From NCBI RefSeq assembly GCF_003324525.1, contig NZ_QGDC01000003.1, positions 1-64,000 on the forward strand: 64,000 nucleotides of DNA, given 5' to 3'. A program made the position numbers and the translations under genes. How positions within the stretch are numbered: position 1 is the stretch's first letter; each line of letters opens with the position of its first letter. This DNA is from Mucilaginibacter hurinus. GTDB taxonomy: Bacteria; Bacteroidota; Bacteroidia; Sphingobacteriales; Sphingobacteriaceae. Of the stretch, positions 8,523 through 17,504 are shown one piece after another. Under the pieces are notes generated by a model. It had not been told where the DNA came from and searched no databases. It worked only from the letters and a program-made list of their open reading frames with translations.

Positions 8523-9335
8523 ATGGCTTATAACTTATTAAAAGGCAAAAAGGGTATCATTTTTGGTGCACTTGACGAGAAATCAATAGCCTGGAAAACT
8601 GCGCAGCGCTGTCACGCAGAGGGTGCAGAAATTATATTAACCAACGCGCCTATCGCTATGCGTATGGGTGCCATTAACCAGCTTGCTGCAGAAATAAATG
8701 CTCCTGTAATACCTGCCGATGTAACGGTAAACGATGACGTTGAGAACCTTTTTGTGAAAGCTAAAGAACATTTTGGCGGCGGGGTTGATTTTGTTTTGCA
8801 CTCCATAGGCATGAGTGTTAACGTGCGCAAAAGCATCCCATATCCTGAAAATAACTATGAATTTACCCATAAGGGTTTTGATATATCAGCATTGAGCCTG
8901 CATCGTGTGTTGCAATACGCCATGAAACACGATGCTATTAACGAATGGGGATCAGTTGTAGCACTTACCTACATAGCGGCACAACGTGTATTTCCGGATT
9001 ACAATGATATGGCCGATAATAAAGCAGTGCTTGAAAGCATTGCCCGCAACTTTGGCTATTTTTACGGTACTAAGAAAAAAGTAAGGGTAAACACGGTATC
9101 ACAATCGCCAACGCGTACTACAGCAGGCTCGGGTGTTAAAGGCTTTGACGGCTTTATTAATTATGCCGAAAAAATGAGCCCGCTGGGTAACGCCAGTGCT
9201 GATCAGTGCGCAGACTATTGTGTAACGCTTTTTAGCGATCTTACACGTATGGTTACCATGCAAAACCTTTTCCACGACGGCGGTTTCTCATACACGGGAG
9301 TTACTAAAGACGTTATTGAACAAATGGAAAAATAA
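8523..9335 (+). CDS. fabI: Enoyl-[acyl-carrier-protein] reductase (NADH), FabI
   Basis: Last step of each fatty acid elongation cycle: reduces trans-2-enoyl-ACP. 270 residues. The N-terminal Rossmann segment KGKKGIIFGALDEKSIAW has the G..D..SIAW pattern of FabI. The catalytic pair Y-x6-K is Y160 and K167 (DYNDMADNKA), and T..AG near residue 200 follows the family pattern. It is probably a single transcription unit: there is a 143-base gap before it and a terminator after it. Confidence 0.95.
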   Translation: MAYNLLKGKKGIIFGALDEKSIAWKTAQRCHAEGAEIILTNAPIAMRMGAINQLAAEINAPVIPADVTVNDDVENLFVKAKEHFGGGVDFVLHSIGMSVNVRKSIPYPENNYEFTHKGFDISALSLHRVLQYAMKHDAINEWGSVVALTYIAAQRVFPDYNDMADNKAVLESIARNFGYFYGTKKKVRVNTVSQSPTRTTAGSGVKGFDGFINYAEKMSPLGNASADQCADYCVTLFSDLTRMVTMQNLFHDGGFSYTGVTKDVIEQMEK

Positions 9336-9360
9336 TTTATTTGCTTAAACCAACCACGCG

Positions 9361-9430
9361 TAATTGCGGGAACCGGGGGCATCGCGTTATTATATAAAAG
9401 AGCTGGCTTCGTTTCCCGCAATTATTTTTA
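9361..9430 (+). terminator. fabI terminator
   Basis: A perfect 12-base stem (9361-9372 with 9413-9424) closed by a 40-base loop and followed by ATTTTTA-type sequence. It lies 25 bases after the fabI stop. Confidence 0.5.
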
Positions 9431-9493
9431 GGTACCGCCACCAGGCACAAGCTCTTATTAACTTACATTAACCCGAAACTTCCTATATCGTAA

Positions 9494-10285
9494 ATGCAGT
9501 CGTTTGATTTTAGTCTTTTTAACTTCACGGTATTTGACGTGCTGGACGTACTGCTGGTAGCCTTTATAATTTACCAGTTATATAACCTGATACGCGGCAC
9601 CATTGCAGCTAATATTTTCATCGGTTTGGCTGTGGTTTGCGCATTATATTTTGTAGTTGAGGCGCTTAAAATGAAGTTGCTTACCGGCATCCTTGGCAAT
9701 TTCATGAGCGTTGGGATTATTGCCATTGTGGTAGTTTTTCAGCAAGAAATACGGCGGTTTCTATTGCTTGTAGGTAAAAACGCTTCCCTGCAGCGCAACA
9801 GGGCATGGTGGCAGTATTTTTTTGGGAAAGCCGAAGCCGAAAAAAACAATTACGCGCGCATTAAGCCGATTATTGATGCCTGTAAAAGCATGAAACAAAC
9901 ACGCACGGGCGCGTTGATAGTATTTGCCAAAATATACGACGAACAGTTTTACCAGAACAGCTGTGAGTTAATGGATGCGAAAATCTCTAAACGCCTGCTT
10001 GAAAGCATTTTTCAGAAAAACAGCCCGTTGCATGATGGCGCCGTTATCATCTCTGAAAATAAAATTAAATCGGCCAGCTGCATATTGCCATTAACCGACA
10101 AAACCGATTTGCCCGCACAATTTGGCCTGCGGCACCGTGCAGGCATAGGTGTAACCGAAGCCAATGAAGCTACCGCATTGATTGTATCTGAAGAAACAGG
10201 TGAGATATCCTACGCTAAACATGGCCGCGTTAAAATGAATATCAGCTTTGCCGAGTTAGAAAAGCTACTAAATAAAGATTTTTAA
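9494..10285 (+). CDS. cdaA: Diadenylate cyclase CdaA (DacA), membrane-bound
   Basis: Makes the second messenger c-di-AMP from two ATP. 263 residues. Three hydrophobic helices fill about residues 12-95. The DAC domain follows, with the two diagnostic motifs DGA at residues 181-183 and RHR at 213-215 (RHRAGIG). The length and the three-helix N-terminus identify the CdaA type rather than DisA. No CdaR regulator gene is adjacent, as expected in Bacteroidota. Confidence 0.92.
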   Translation: MQSFDFSLFNFTVFDVLDVLLVAFIIYQLYNLIRGTIAANIFIGLAVVCALYFVVEALKMKLLTGILGNFMSVGIIAIVVVFQQEIRRFLLLVGKNASLQRNRAWWQYFFGKAEAEKNNYARIKPIIDACKSMKQTRTGALIVFAKIYDEQFYQNSCELMDAKISKRLLESIFQKNSPLHDGAVIISENKIKSASCILPLTDKTDLPAQFGLRHRAGIGVTEANEATALIVSEETGEISYAKHGRVKMNISFAELEKLLNKDF

Positions 10286-10379
10286 TGTTGGGAAGGTATA
10301 CGCTGTAAAACCAGTCAATGATGGCGGACCCGGTATTAACACCCGGACTACTTAAATAAACCTAATCGGCGCTATACTA

Positions 10380-10745
10380 TTAATCGAGGTCTAATTTTTC
10401 AATCGCCAAGGTACCTGGTTTGATGTTATCTATTTTAACGACCGGCATACTGTGCTTGAAGTCACCACTAAGATCTGCCACCGGCATACTATTACGTGAT
10501 TTGGAGGGCTGGGCTACAGGCATATTGCTATAAAACGCTAGTGCGTCTTCTCTCTTCTTTTTAAATAACCACGGTCCGGCGCTCTTTTCGGGTTTAGTTT
10601 TGAACAGGCTATCTTTTACCCATAATTGGGGCCAGGCTTTATCATCAACTAAACGCGGCGCAGACCGGGAATATTTTAGCGGTTGCTGCGCATTTGCATG
10701 GGCAGCTGCACTAACGCTAAGGACAATAAGGATAAACTTTTTCAT
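10380..10745 (-). CDS. Small secreted protein with repeated MPV motifs, unknown function
   Basis: 121 residues with a clear signal peptide (MKKFILIVLSVSAAAHANAQ) and no domain I recognise. The mature part is basic, and its second half repeats a short motif: NMPVAQP, NSMPVADL, HSMPVVKI, each about 15-20 residues apart. Such short repeats may be surface- or metal-binding, but nothing here shows it. It stands alone between cdaA (convergent) and the M1 peptidase; a large hairpin separates it from the latter. Confidence 0.65.
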   Translation of the reverse strand: MKKFILIVLSVSAAAHANAQQPLKYSRSAPRLVDDKAWPQLWVKDSLFKTKPEKSAGPWLFKKKREDALAFYSNMPVAQPSKSRNSMPVADLSGDFKHSMPVVKIDNIKPGTLAIEKLDLD

Positions 10746-10765
10746 GGTGTTTAATTATAATTTTT

Positions 10766-10807
10766 TACAAAGAAGGTTGCCTATAAATATAGGCAACCTT
10801 CTTTGTA
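10766..10807. terminator. Hairpin between aminopeptidase and small secreted protein genes
   Basis: Two 20-base arms (10766-10785 and 10788-10807) are exact reverse complements, with the A-tract and T-tract inside the stem. Both flanking genes are on the minus strand, so it ends or attenuates the aminopeptidase message just before the next gene. Confidence 0.65.
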
Positions 10808-10831
10808 TCAATATGTAAATAAATGTTAAAT

Positions 10832-13315
10832 CTATTTGGCATCTTCAATAGCTTTCAGGGCCTCATCGGCTGCCTTAACCGATGCATCATCATTATGTTG
10901 CGCCCGCGCTGATTTAACTAATGAGATGTTACTGCTTACATAATCTCCCACGCCAAACTTTTTATATTGAACGCCAAGGTCTTTTAGCAATATAATACCT
11001 TGCTGGGCATATGCCGGATTATCTACCCTGCCCGCCATCTCAGCAAATTTTTGCATTGAGGCAAATTTTGCATTGGGTGTAAGCTTGCTATACTCTTTAT
11101 ATACAAACGGCCATTCGGCAGACCCTCCCTGGTTTGAATACACGCTAATTACTGCTGGCGTTAAAGCGCCTGCATTATCAGCTTCAAAAGCTTTAGCCTG
11201 TTTTAACGCCTCGGCCGGTTCCAATACGGCTAACGCGGTTAAAGCAGCACCTTGTACAGCGTATGACCGGCTTTTTAATGCTTCACGGTATAATGGCAAC
11301 ATGGCGGATGTTTTTAGTTTACCCAGCACCTTTATAGCCGCCGCGCGAACCAGCGTATTATCGTCAGTACGGGCAAGCTGCGTAATAATGGGCTGTGCAG
11401 CGTTACGTATCCTGTCATTTTTCATGTCCGCAGCTTCAATAGCTTTTATGCGCAGGCGGTAGTACTTGTCTTTCATAGCCGCTACCATAATTTTTTGCGC
11501 AGTGGCATCGCCCTGTTCTGTTTTAGCCGCCTCCATAGCTTCAAAACGGTCAAGGTAGAGCGGCGCGTTAGCGTATTGAAAGGCAAATTCCGCCAATGAT
11601 TTCCGGTCTGTTTTTTGGGCAGGCAAGGCCTTTTCGGCATCTACGTTTACAAGGTCCGGTTTAGATGCTACTTTAAAGCTAAGGGTATCTGCCTTATTAC
11701 GCAGCCACACCTTATGGCGCTGCTTTTTTCCTCCGGCATAAATGTCAACCGCAACAGGCAAGGTAAAGGCGTTGCCATCCTGACTTTGGCTTACATACAC
11801 TGTTTGCGTTTTTGACGCTTCATCCCATTTATAAGAAATATCGAGTATAGGATGACCAGAACTGAAGTACCATTCATTAAAAAACCAATTTAAGTCACGT
11901 CCGCTGGCCTCTTCAAATGCCAGGCGCACCTGGTGTGCTTCGCCGTTTTTGAACGCGTTGCTTTTAAGGTAAATGTTCATGCCTTTGTTAAACGCGTCTT
12001 CACCTAAATAACTGCGCAGGTAATATAATATGGCGCCACCCTTTTGGTAAGTGACTACATCAAACACATCCTCCTTATCATGATAATGAAAGCGTGCCAG
12101 GTTTTTAGTTTTTGCATCGGGTGTTTTAAGATAAGCCTGCAGGTCGTCATGTATATGCGCTCCGCCTTCGTCTTTTCCGTACTTATATTCGGCCCACATG
12201 GTTTCACTAAAGTCAGCAAACGATTCATTTACGGTAAGGTTGCTCCAGCTTTCGGCCGTTACATAATCACCAAACCACTGATGAAAAAGCTCGTGTGCTA
12301 TGGTACTGCGCGCCTGGTCATAATAAGCATCTACCAATTCGCGTGATGTTGCCTGAACATACTCACCATGCAGTGTGGCAGTGGTGTTTTCCATGGCGCC
12401 GCTCACGTAATCACGGCAAACAATTTGCGCATATTTCACCCACGGATAATCTATGCCTGTTGTTTTTGAGAAAAACTCAATAGCCTCGGGCGTAAACCCG
12501 AATATCTCTTTGGCGTAAGGGGCATATTTAGGCTCGAGGTAATAACTCACCTCTTTATTCCGCCACTTATCTTTATATATTTTGAAATCTCCAACGGCCA
12601 TCATAAACAGGTACGGCGCGTGCGGAAGCTCCATTTTCCAAACGTCCGTGCGTGTGCCGTTACCATTTAGCTTTTGCGAGGCAAGGCGGCCGTTAGAAAG
12701 CGTTACATACTTAGCCGGAACGGTCATGCTGATCTCCTGGGTGGTTTTTTGATTCGGCCTGTCAATAGTTGGAAACCACGCTGACGAAGCCTCAGTTTCG
12801 CCTTGTGTCCATATCTGCACAGGTTTGTCTTTATCGGTTCCGTCCGGGTTGATAAAATACAATCCTTTAGCATCATTTATTGCTGCGCTACCTTGGGTTT
12901 TTAGTTCATCCGGTTTAGCAGTATAGTCGATGTAAACAGTATAGTTCTCATAATTGCGATACACCCTGTCCAGTTTAATTCCCAGGCTAAGGCTGTCGTA
13001 AGTGAATTTAAGCGGCGTATTTTTACCATTTTTCACTATCGAAACATTGTTAATATCCATCCCTTTAGCGTCAAGCCTAAGAGAATCTGTAGGATAAAAG
13101 TGAGGTTTTATAGTTACCCATTCTTTACCATACAAATACCGCTTTTTATAGTCAAACCTAACGTCGAGCTTGGTATGTACCAGGTTATTAACTTTTGCCG
13201 GTGTTTCGCGGTATATTTTTAAAAGGGGATCTTCGGCAGTAGGGTCTTGCTGGGCCATAGCCGGTAAAGTGCATACAGCGGCTAATAATGCCCCTGCAAT
13301 AAGGAGTTTTTTCAT
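10832..13315 (-). CDS. M1 family zinc aminopeptidase, exported
   Basis: Removes N-terminal residues from peptides, probably in the periplasm or at the surface. 827 residues. A signal peptide ends near AMAQQ (residues 18-22), followed by the M1 N-terminal beta domain. The substrate motif GAMEN (SGAMENTTAT) is present, and the zinc motif HELFH lies at residues 341-345, with NESFADF about 20 residues on giving the third ligand. The C-terminal 260 residues look like HEAT-type helical repeats (AAIKVLGKL, GAALTALAVL). Single gene with its own promoter. Confidence 0.93.
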   Translation of the reverse strand: MKKLLIAGALLAAVCTLPAMAQQDPTAEDPLLKIYRETPAKVNNLVHTKLDVRFDYKKRYLYGKEWVTIKPHFYPTDSLRLDAKGMDINNVSIVKNGKNTPLKFTYDSLSLGIKLDRVYRNYENYTVYIDYTAKPDELKTQGSAAINDAKGLYFINPDGTDKDKPVQIWTQGETEASSAWFPTIDRPNQKTTQEISMTVPAKYVTLSNGRLASQKLNGNGTRTDVWKMELPHAPYLFMMAVGDFKIYKDKWRNKEVSYYLEPKYAPYAKEIFGFTPEAIEFFSKTTGIDYPWVKYAQIVCRDYVSGAMENTTATLHGEYVQATSRELVDAYYDQARSTIAHELFHQWFGDYVTAESWSNLTVNESFADFSETMWAEYKYGKDEGGAHIHDDLQAYLKTPDAKTKNLARFHYHDKEDVFDVVTYQKGGAILYYLRSYLGEDAFNKGMNIYLKSNAFKNGEAHQVRLAFEEASGRDLNWFFNEWYFSSGHPILDISYKWDEASKTQTVYVSQSQDGNAFTLPVAVDIYAGGKKQRHKVWLRNKADTLSFKVASKPDLVNVDAEKALPAQKTDRKSLAEFAFQYANAPLYLDRFEAMEAAKTEQGDATAQKIMVAAMKDKYYRLRIKAIEAADMKNDRIRNAAQPIITQLARTDDNTLVRAAAIKVLGKLKTSAMLPLYREALKSRSYAVQGAALTALAVLEPAEALKQAKAFEADNAGALTPAVISVYSNQGGSAEWPFVYKEYSKLTPNAKFASMQKFAEMAGRVDNPAYAQQGIILLKDLGVQYKKFGVGDYVSSNISLVKSARAQHNDDASVKAADEALKAIEDAK

Positions 13316-13336
13316 ATACTGAGGTTGTTAACGTCA

Positions 13337-13366
13337 CAAATTTAAAAGTTTACCACAGCAATGCAA
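13337..13366 (-). promoter_or_regulatory. M1 aminopeptidase promoter
   Basis: On the minus strand: TTG (13364-13366), 19 bases, TAAATTTG (13337-13344). Full consensus; expected leader of about 18 bases before the ATG at 13315. Confidence 0.65.
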
Positions 13367-13503
13367 CTCAATATATACTTGTTAGCAGGATATTCACCCC
13401 AATGGGGTGATGTGGTTCGGTCAAAATAGCCAATTTGTTACATAACGTAATTTGTAATAACATATATTTATCTGCTCATACTACAACCAATATTTTAACC
13501 CAA

Positions 13504-14826
13504 ATGGAAAGAAGAAGATTTATAAAAAATGTATCCGTTGCGGGAACTAGCTTTCTTGTCAGTTCCTCACTTTCAGCTTCGGGCATATATAAAGGCTCGC
13601 CGGGCAATAAAGTAATTATTGGCTTAGTGGGCGTTAATGGCCGCGGCGGCTTTTTAGCACAAAAGTTGGCCGGACTTAAAGATGTTGAGGTAGGTTATAT
13701 TTGCGATGTCGACAGTACTGTATTGGCCCGCGTAACGGCCGAAATGGAAAAGCTCACCGGCAAAAAACCGCAAGGAATAAAAGATATACGCAAGCTGCTT
13801 GAAAGGAAAGACCTCGATGCCATTGTAGTAGCCACCCCCGATCACTGGCATGCCCCTGCAACCATACTGGGTTGCCAGGCGGGCAAGCATGTATATGTTG
13901 AAAAACCCTGCAGCCATAACCCCAATGAAGGAGAAATGGCCGTTGCGGCAGCGGCCAAATATAAGCGCATAGTACAAATGGGCAACCAACGCCGCTCATT
14001 TGATAATGTGCAGCGCATGATTAAAGAATTACATGATGGTATTATTGGCCGTGCCTACTTTGCACGCGGATGGTACACTAACCGCCGCCCTAGCATAGGT
14101 AAAGGTAAGGCAGCAGCGGTACCGGCTAACCTTGACTATGACCTTTGGCAAGGTTATTCGCCGCGCCGGCCCTTCCAGGATAACCTGATACATTATAACT
14201 GGCATTGGTTTTGGAACTGGGGAACCGGTGAAGCCCTAAACAATGGCACCCACGAAATTGATGTAATGCGCTGGGGACTTGGCGTTGATTTCCCTAACCA
14301 GGTAACCTCATCGGGCGGTCGTTTTGCTTTTAAGGACGATTGGGAAACCCCTGATACACAAACAATACTGGCTAGCTTTGATAATAACACCGCATTATCA
14401 TGGGAAGGCCGCAGCTGTAACCAGTACTACCAGGGTGATGGCCGGGGGGTTATTTTTTATGGTGAGAACGGCAGCATATACTATGGCGGCGGCAACGCCT
14501 ATAAAGTATTTGACGGCAATAACAAGGTGGTAAAAGAGGTTGCAGATTCTACAGTAGTTGATCCTACCAACAAACTTAGCCCTACCGAAATGCTTGATGT
14601 TGTGCATCTGCAGAATTTTGTGAATGCCATACGCGGCACCGAAAAGCCTAATGCTCCTATAACAGAAGGACATATATCAACCACCATAGGTCAATTGGGC
14701 AATATAGCGATACGCGTTAACAGGGTACTGAACCTAGACAGCAAAAACGGCCATATATTGAATGATGCAGAAGCTGTTAAACTGTGGAGCCGGGAATATG
14801 AAAAAGGATGGGATTTGAAGGTGTAA
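13504..14826 (+). CDS. Gfo/Idh/MocA family oxidoreductase with Tat-type signal
   Basis: NAD(P)-dependent sugar oxidoreductase family. I start it at the ATG giving MERRRFIKN because the twin-arginine signal RRRFIK then sits at the N-terminus; an upstream in-frame TTG would bury it. The Rossmann motif GLVGVNGRGG lies near residues 40-50, and the family signature EKPCSHNP (EKP) with Lys is near residue 135. About 440 residues. The next gene encodes two DUF1080 domains; the pair matches exported sugar-oxidising/3-keto-glycoside-processing units common in Bacteroidota (inferred). Confidence 0.88.
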   Translation: MERRRFIKNVSVAGTSFLVSSSLSASGIYKGSPGNKVIIGLVGVNGRGGFLAQKLAGLKDVEVGYICDVDSTVLARVTAEMEKLTGKKPQGIKDIRKLLERKDLDAIVVATPDHWHAPATILGCQAGKHVYVEKPCSHNPNEGEMAVAAAAKYKRIVQMGNQRRSFDNVQRMIKELHDGIIGRAYFARGWYTNRRPSIGKGKAAAVPANLDYDLWQGYSPRRPFQDNLIHYNWHWFWNWGTGEALNNGTHEIDVMRWGLGVDFPNQVTSSGGRFAFKDDWETPDTQTILASFDNNTALSWEGRSCNQYYQGDGRGVIFYGENGSIYYGGGNAYKVFDGNNKVVKEVADSTVVDPTNKLSPTEMLDVVHLQNFVNAIRGTEKPNAPITEGHISTTIGQLGNIAIRVNRVLNLDSKNGHILNDAEAVKLWSREYEKGWDLKV

Positions 14827-14941
14827 CCTGTTCCACCCGACTCGTTAGGTAGTTGCGACATACGAACCGAAAGGGATTGCTTCGTATTTCGCATCGGCGC
14901 TTAGCTTGTTTATTCATTTAAATTTTTCGAATACATTACTG

Positions 14942-16327
14942 ATGATATACATAAAAAAAACACTTCTTACCATCACCATGGCTGCATTATTAACAGGGCC
15001 TGCCTCAGCACAACTCAAAAAGGGCTATGTGAGCCTGTTTGACGGAAAAACACTTAATGGCTGGAAACGCCTTGCAGGTACGGCTGATTATAAAGTTGTA
15101 GACGGCGCCATACAGGGCACTACTATAATGGGTTCAGGCAATACTTTTTTAGTAACTGAAAAGGAATACGGCGACTTTGTGCTGGAACTGGATGCCAAGC
15201 TAGAGAGTGAGGTGAGCAACTCAGGCGTACAAACCCGCAGTCACTTCGACCCGGCAGGATACGGAGGGAAAGGAAAGGTATACGGTCGTCAATATGAAAT
15301 AGACCCTACGCCGCGTGGCTGGACGGGCGGCATCTACGACGAAAGCCGCCGCGACTGGATATACCCTCTCGACTTAAATCCAAAAGCGCGGGCGCTATTT
15401 AAGGTTGGTGAGTTTAATCATATTAAAATTGAATGCATTGGCAATGAAATGAAGACATGGATAAACGGTGTTGCGGCCGCTTACGTAGTGGACACCGTTG
15501 ATGCCAAAGGGTTTATTGGCCTGCAAGTGCATGGCATATTAGCCGAATCGCAAGCTAATAAAAAGGTATGGTTTAAAAATATTCAAATAAAAACAACCAA
15601 CCTTAAGCCTGAGCCGTTTGATAAAGGTGTTTATGTAATGAATTTTAATGCCAACAGCTTGAGTGCATACGAGCAAAAGAATGGCTGGCAACTTTTATTT
15701 GATGGCAAAACCGGCGCAGGCTGGAAAAGCGCAAGAGGAGGTGACAAGTTTCCTGAAAAGGGCTGGACAATCAGCAACGGAATAATCAGTGTATCCCCCT
15801 CAAACGGCGGGGAGTCCACTAATGGAGGCGATATTATTACGGTTAAACAGTACAAAGCCTTTGACCTTTCGTTTGATTTTAAGCTCACTGAAGGTGCTAA
15901 CAGCGGTGTAAAATATTTTGTAACGTTAAATGAAAAAACGCAGGGGTCGGCTATTGGGTTGGAGTACCAGGTACTTGACGACGAACGGCATCCGGACGCT
16001 AAAATGGGCCGTGAGGGCAACCGTACCCTTGCCTCATTGTATGACCTGATAAAAGCCACTAAATTGCCGCGTTTTGTTCATCCGCCAAATCAATGGAACA
16101 CTGGCCGGATAATAGTGTACCCTAACAACCATGTGGAACATTATTTAAACGGCGTAAAAGTGCTGGAGTATGTACGCGGCTCAAAAGAATTCAGAGAATT
16201 GGTGGCTATCAGTAAATACAAAATATGGGAGAACTTTGGGGAAGCTGCCGAGGGCCACATCCTGTTGCAGGACCACGGCAACGCGGTAAGCTTTAAAAGT
16301 ATAAAGATTAAAACGCTAGCCCCTTAA
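14942..16327 (+). CDS. Protein with two DUF1080 (3-keto-disaccharide hydrolase-type) domains
   Basis: 461 residues from the chosen ATG, which gives a clean signal peptide (..LLTGPASAQ); an earlier in-frame start only adds 12 residues ahead of it. There are two tandem jelly-roll DUF1080 domains, about residues 25-225 and 250-460, each opening with the family phrase SLFDGKTLNGWK / LLFDGKTGAGWK. Some DUF1080 proteins hydrolyse 3-keto-glycosides made by Gfo/Idh/MocA oxidoreductases, and such a gene lies directly upstream. Having two domains in one chain suggests one may be binding-only. Confidence 0.85.
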   Translation: MIYIKKTLLTITMAALLTGPASAQLKKGYVSLFDGKTLNGWKRLAGTADYKVVDGAIQGTTIMGSGNTFLVTEKEYGDFVLELDAKLESEVSNSGVQTRSHFDPAGYGGKGKVYGRQYEIDPTPRGWTGGIYDESRRDWIYPLDLNPKARALFKVGEFNHIKIECIGNEMKTWINGVAAAYVVDTVDAKGFIGLQVHGILAESQANKKVWFKNIQIKTTNLKPEPFDKGVYVMNFNANSLSAYEQKNGWQLLFDGKTGAGWKSARGGDKFPEKGWTISNGIISVSPSNGGESTNGGDIITVKQYKAFDLSFDFKLTEGANSGVKYFVTLNEKTQGSAIGLEYQVLDDERHPDAKMGREGNRTLASLYDLIKATKLPRFVHPPNQWNTGRIIVYPNNHVEHYLNGVKVLEYVRGSKEFRELVAISKYKIWENFGEAAEGHILLQDHGNAVSFKSIKIKTLAP

Positions 16328-16398
16328 GATAAACCCGGAGAGTCGAGAGCCAAGAATTAAGATCTTTTGACTCCCACTGCAGGGGCGGAACCAAAAAG

Positions 16399-16430
16399 AA
16401 AAGTCCGGCAAAACCGGACTTTTTACTTTT
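16399..16430 (+). terminator. Terminator after the DUF1080 gene
   Basis: AAAAGTCCGG (16399-16408) pairs with CCGGACTTTT (16414-16423), with a five-base loop and a T-rich tail. It can serve both the plus-strand gene and the converging bacilliredoxin gene. Confidence 0.75.
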
Positions 16431-16476
16431 ATAGGGTTAGCAACTAATCCCTGGTCTCCAATCACTGATACCTAAC

Positions 16477-16890
16477 CTAACAATACTGGTCAAATGCGCC
16501 AATCAAATTGTCAGCAATCATTTGTGCCGGGCGGCCTTCAATTTGCCTGCGCTCAATTATATGCACCAGCTTACCATCTTTAAACAGTGCCATTGAGGGC
16601 GATGATGGAGGATAAGGCAGCATGTAGTTACGGGCTGTATCAACAGCATCCTTTTCCATACCGGCAAACACCGTTACTAATTTATCGGGGCGTTTTTCAT
16701 TTTTCGCTGCAGCGCGTGCAGCCGGGCGTGCATTAGCAGCCGCGCAACCGCAAACAGAGTTTACCACAACAAACACAGTTCCTTCACTTTCAATAGCAGA
16801 TTTTACGTCTTCAGAAGTTTTCAGCTCTTCAAAACCGTCGTTAGTGAGTTCGGCACGCATAGGGGCCACTAAATATTCGGGGTACATCAT
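16477..16890 (-). CDS. Bacilliredoxin, BrxA/BrxB (YphP/YqiW) family
   Basis: 137 residues. Thioredoxin-fold protein that removes bacillithiol from S-thiolated proteins in Firmicutes; its thiol partner in this phylum is inferred. The conserved start MMYPEYLVAPMR and the active-site CGC motif (NSVCGCAA, about residues 47-54) are both intact. A perfect -7 element TATTTTTG (16912-16919, minus strand) lies about 22 bases upstream of the start. Confidence 0.88.
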   Translation of the reverse strand: MMYPEYLVAPMRAELTNDGFEELKTSEDVKSAIESEGTVFVVVNSVCGCAAANARPAARAAAKNEKRPDKLVTVFAGMEKDAVDTARNYMLPYPPSSPSMALFKDGKLVHIIERRQIEGRPAQMIADNLIGAFDQYC

Positions 16891-16964
16891 TTTATCCTAA
16901 ATTTATTGATACAAAAATATCAAATCATCTGTAAAATAAAGTTTACCGTTTGTAATATTAAAAG

Positions 16965-17288
16965 TTAACTGTGCTTCTCATCATGCGATTTGCAAAGAGC
17001 ATCTTTAATATCAATCAGCAACACTGATATTACGCTAAAGCCGCTGGCTGCGGCCACCGTAAGTAAACCATTTACAAAGGATACGTTAAAAAATAACAGG
17101 TAAATTACAGCACCATAATACGGCGTCATACAGATAGGGCAGCCATACAGGGGCTTGTATAAATGACCCTTAGGTTCAACTATTTTTTTAATTCCGTCAA
17201 AAATCATCCCCTTCCAGGTGCAGGCATGTATAAACAATACAATCAACGCGATGATAAAAGCCTGTTCTATTATTTTTGATGTTTCCAT
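16965..17288 (-). CDS. Small membrane protein with CPIC motif, unknown
   Basis: 107 residues with an N-terminal helix (about residues 10-25) and two further hydrophobic segments (about 58-98). Between them lies YGCPICMTPYYG, a Cys-Pro-x-Cys pair at the membrane edge. The layout resembles DUF1360-type small membrane proteins, which have a similar CP.C motif, but I cannot assign it. It ends with a charged His-containing tail (SHDEKHS). It lies behind the bacilliredoxin promoter region on the same strand, with a 74-base gap. Confidence 0.6.
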   Translation of the reverse strand: METSKIIEQAFIIALIVLFIHACTWKGMIFDGIKKIVEPKGHLYKPLYGCPICMTPYYGAVIYLLFFNVSFVNGLLTVAAASGFSVISVLLIDIKDALCKSHDEKHS

Positions 17289-17417
17289 ATAGCTTATTGT
17301 GATTAATAAGATTTGAACGGTTTTGTTTTTGATTATCAGTAATTCCCATTAACGATGATTAAAAAACATCTATATTAAAATCTTCCAGGAGCGGATCAGG
17401 TTTCATATTAGTTAAAA

Positions 17418-17489
17418 GTAACTTTATAGTTACAAGGCGGCAATAGTGATTTAACTGTTTACATTCGGAATAATAAACCAAATTATTCC
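17418..17489 (+). promoter_or_regulatory. Two perfect dyads upstream of the secreted protein gene
   Basis: GTAACT-TTAT-AGTTAC (17418-17433) and GGAATAAT-7 bases-ATTATTCC (17467-17489) lie in the 90 bases before the next gene. The first overlaps a -7-like TAACTTTA. They are operator candidates or a leader hairpin. Confidence 0.35.
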
Positions 17490-17504
17490 ATTTAATCAAC
17501 CATT

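Noticed and set aside
13435..13503. Upstream TTG start for the Gfo/Idh/MocA protein
   Set aside because: It would put 23 residues in front of the twin-arginine signal; the ATG at 13504 gives a normal signal.
16340..16372. Imperfect inverted repeat GAGCCAAGA ... TTTTGACTC as a dispersed repeat or attachment site
   Set aside because: Only 7 of 9 positions pair, and there is no second copy in view; too weak to call.
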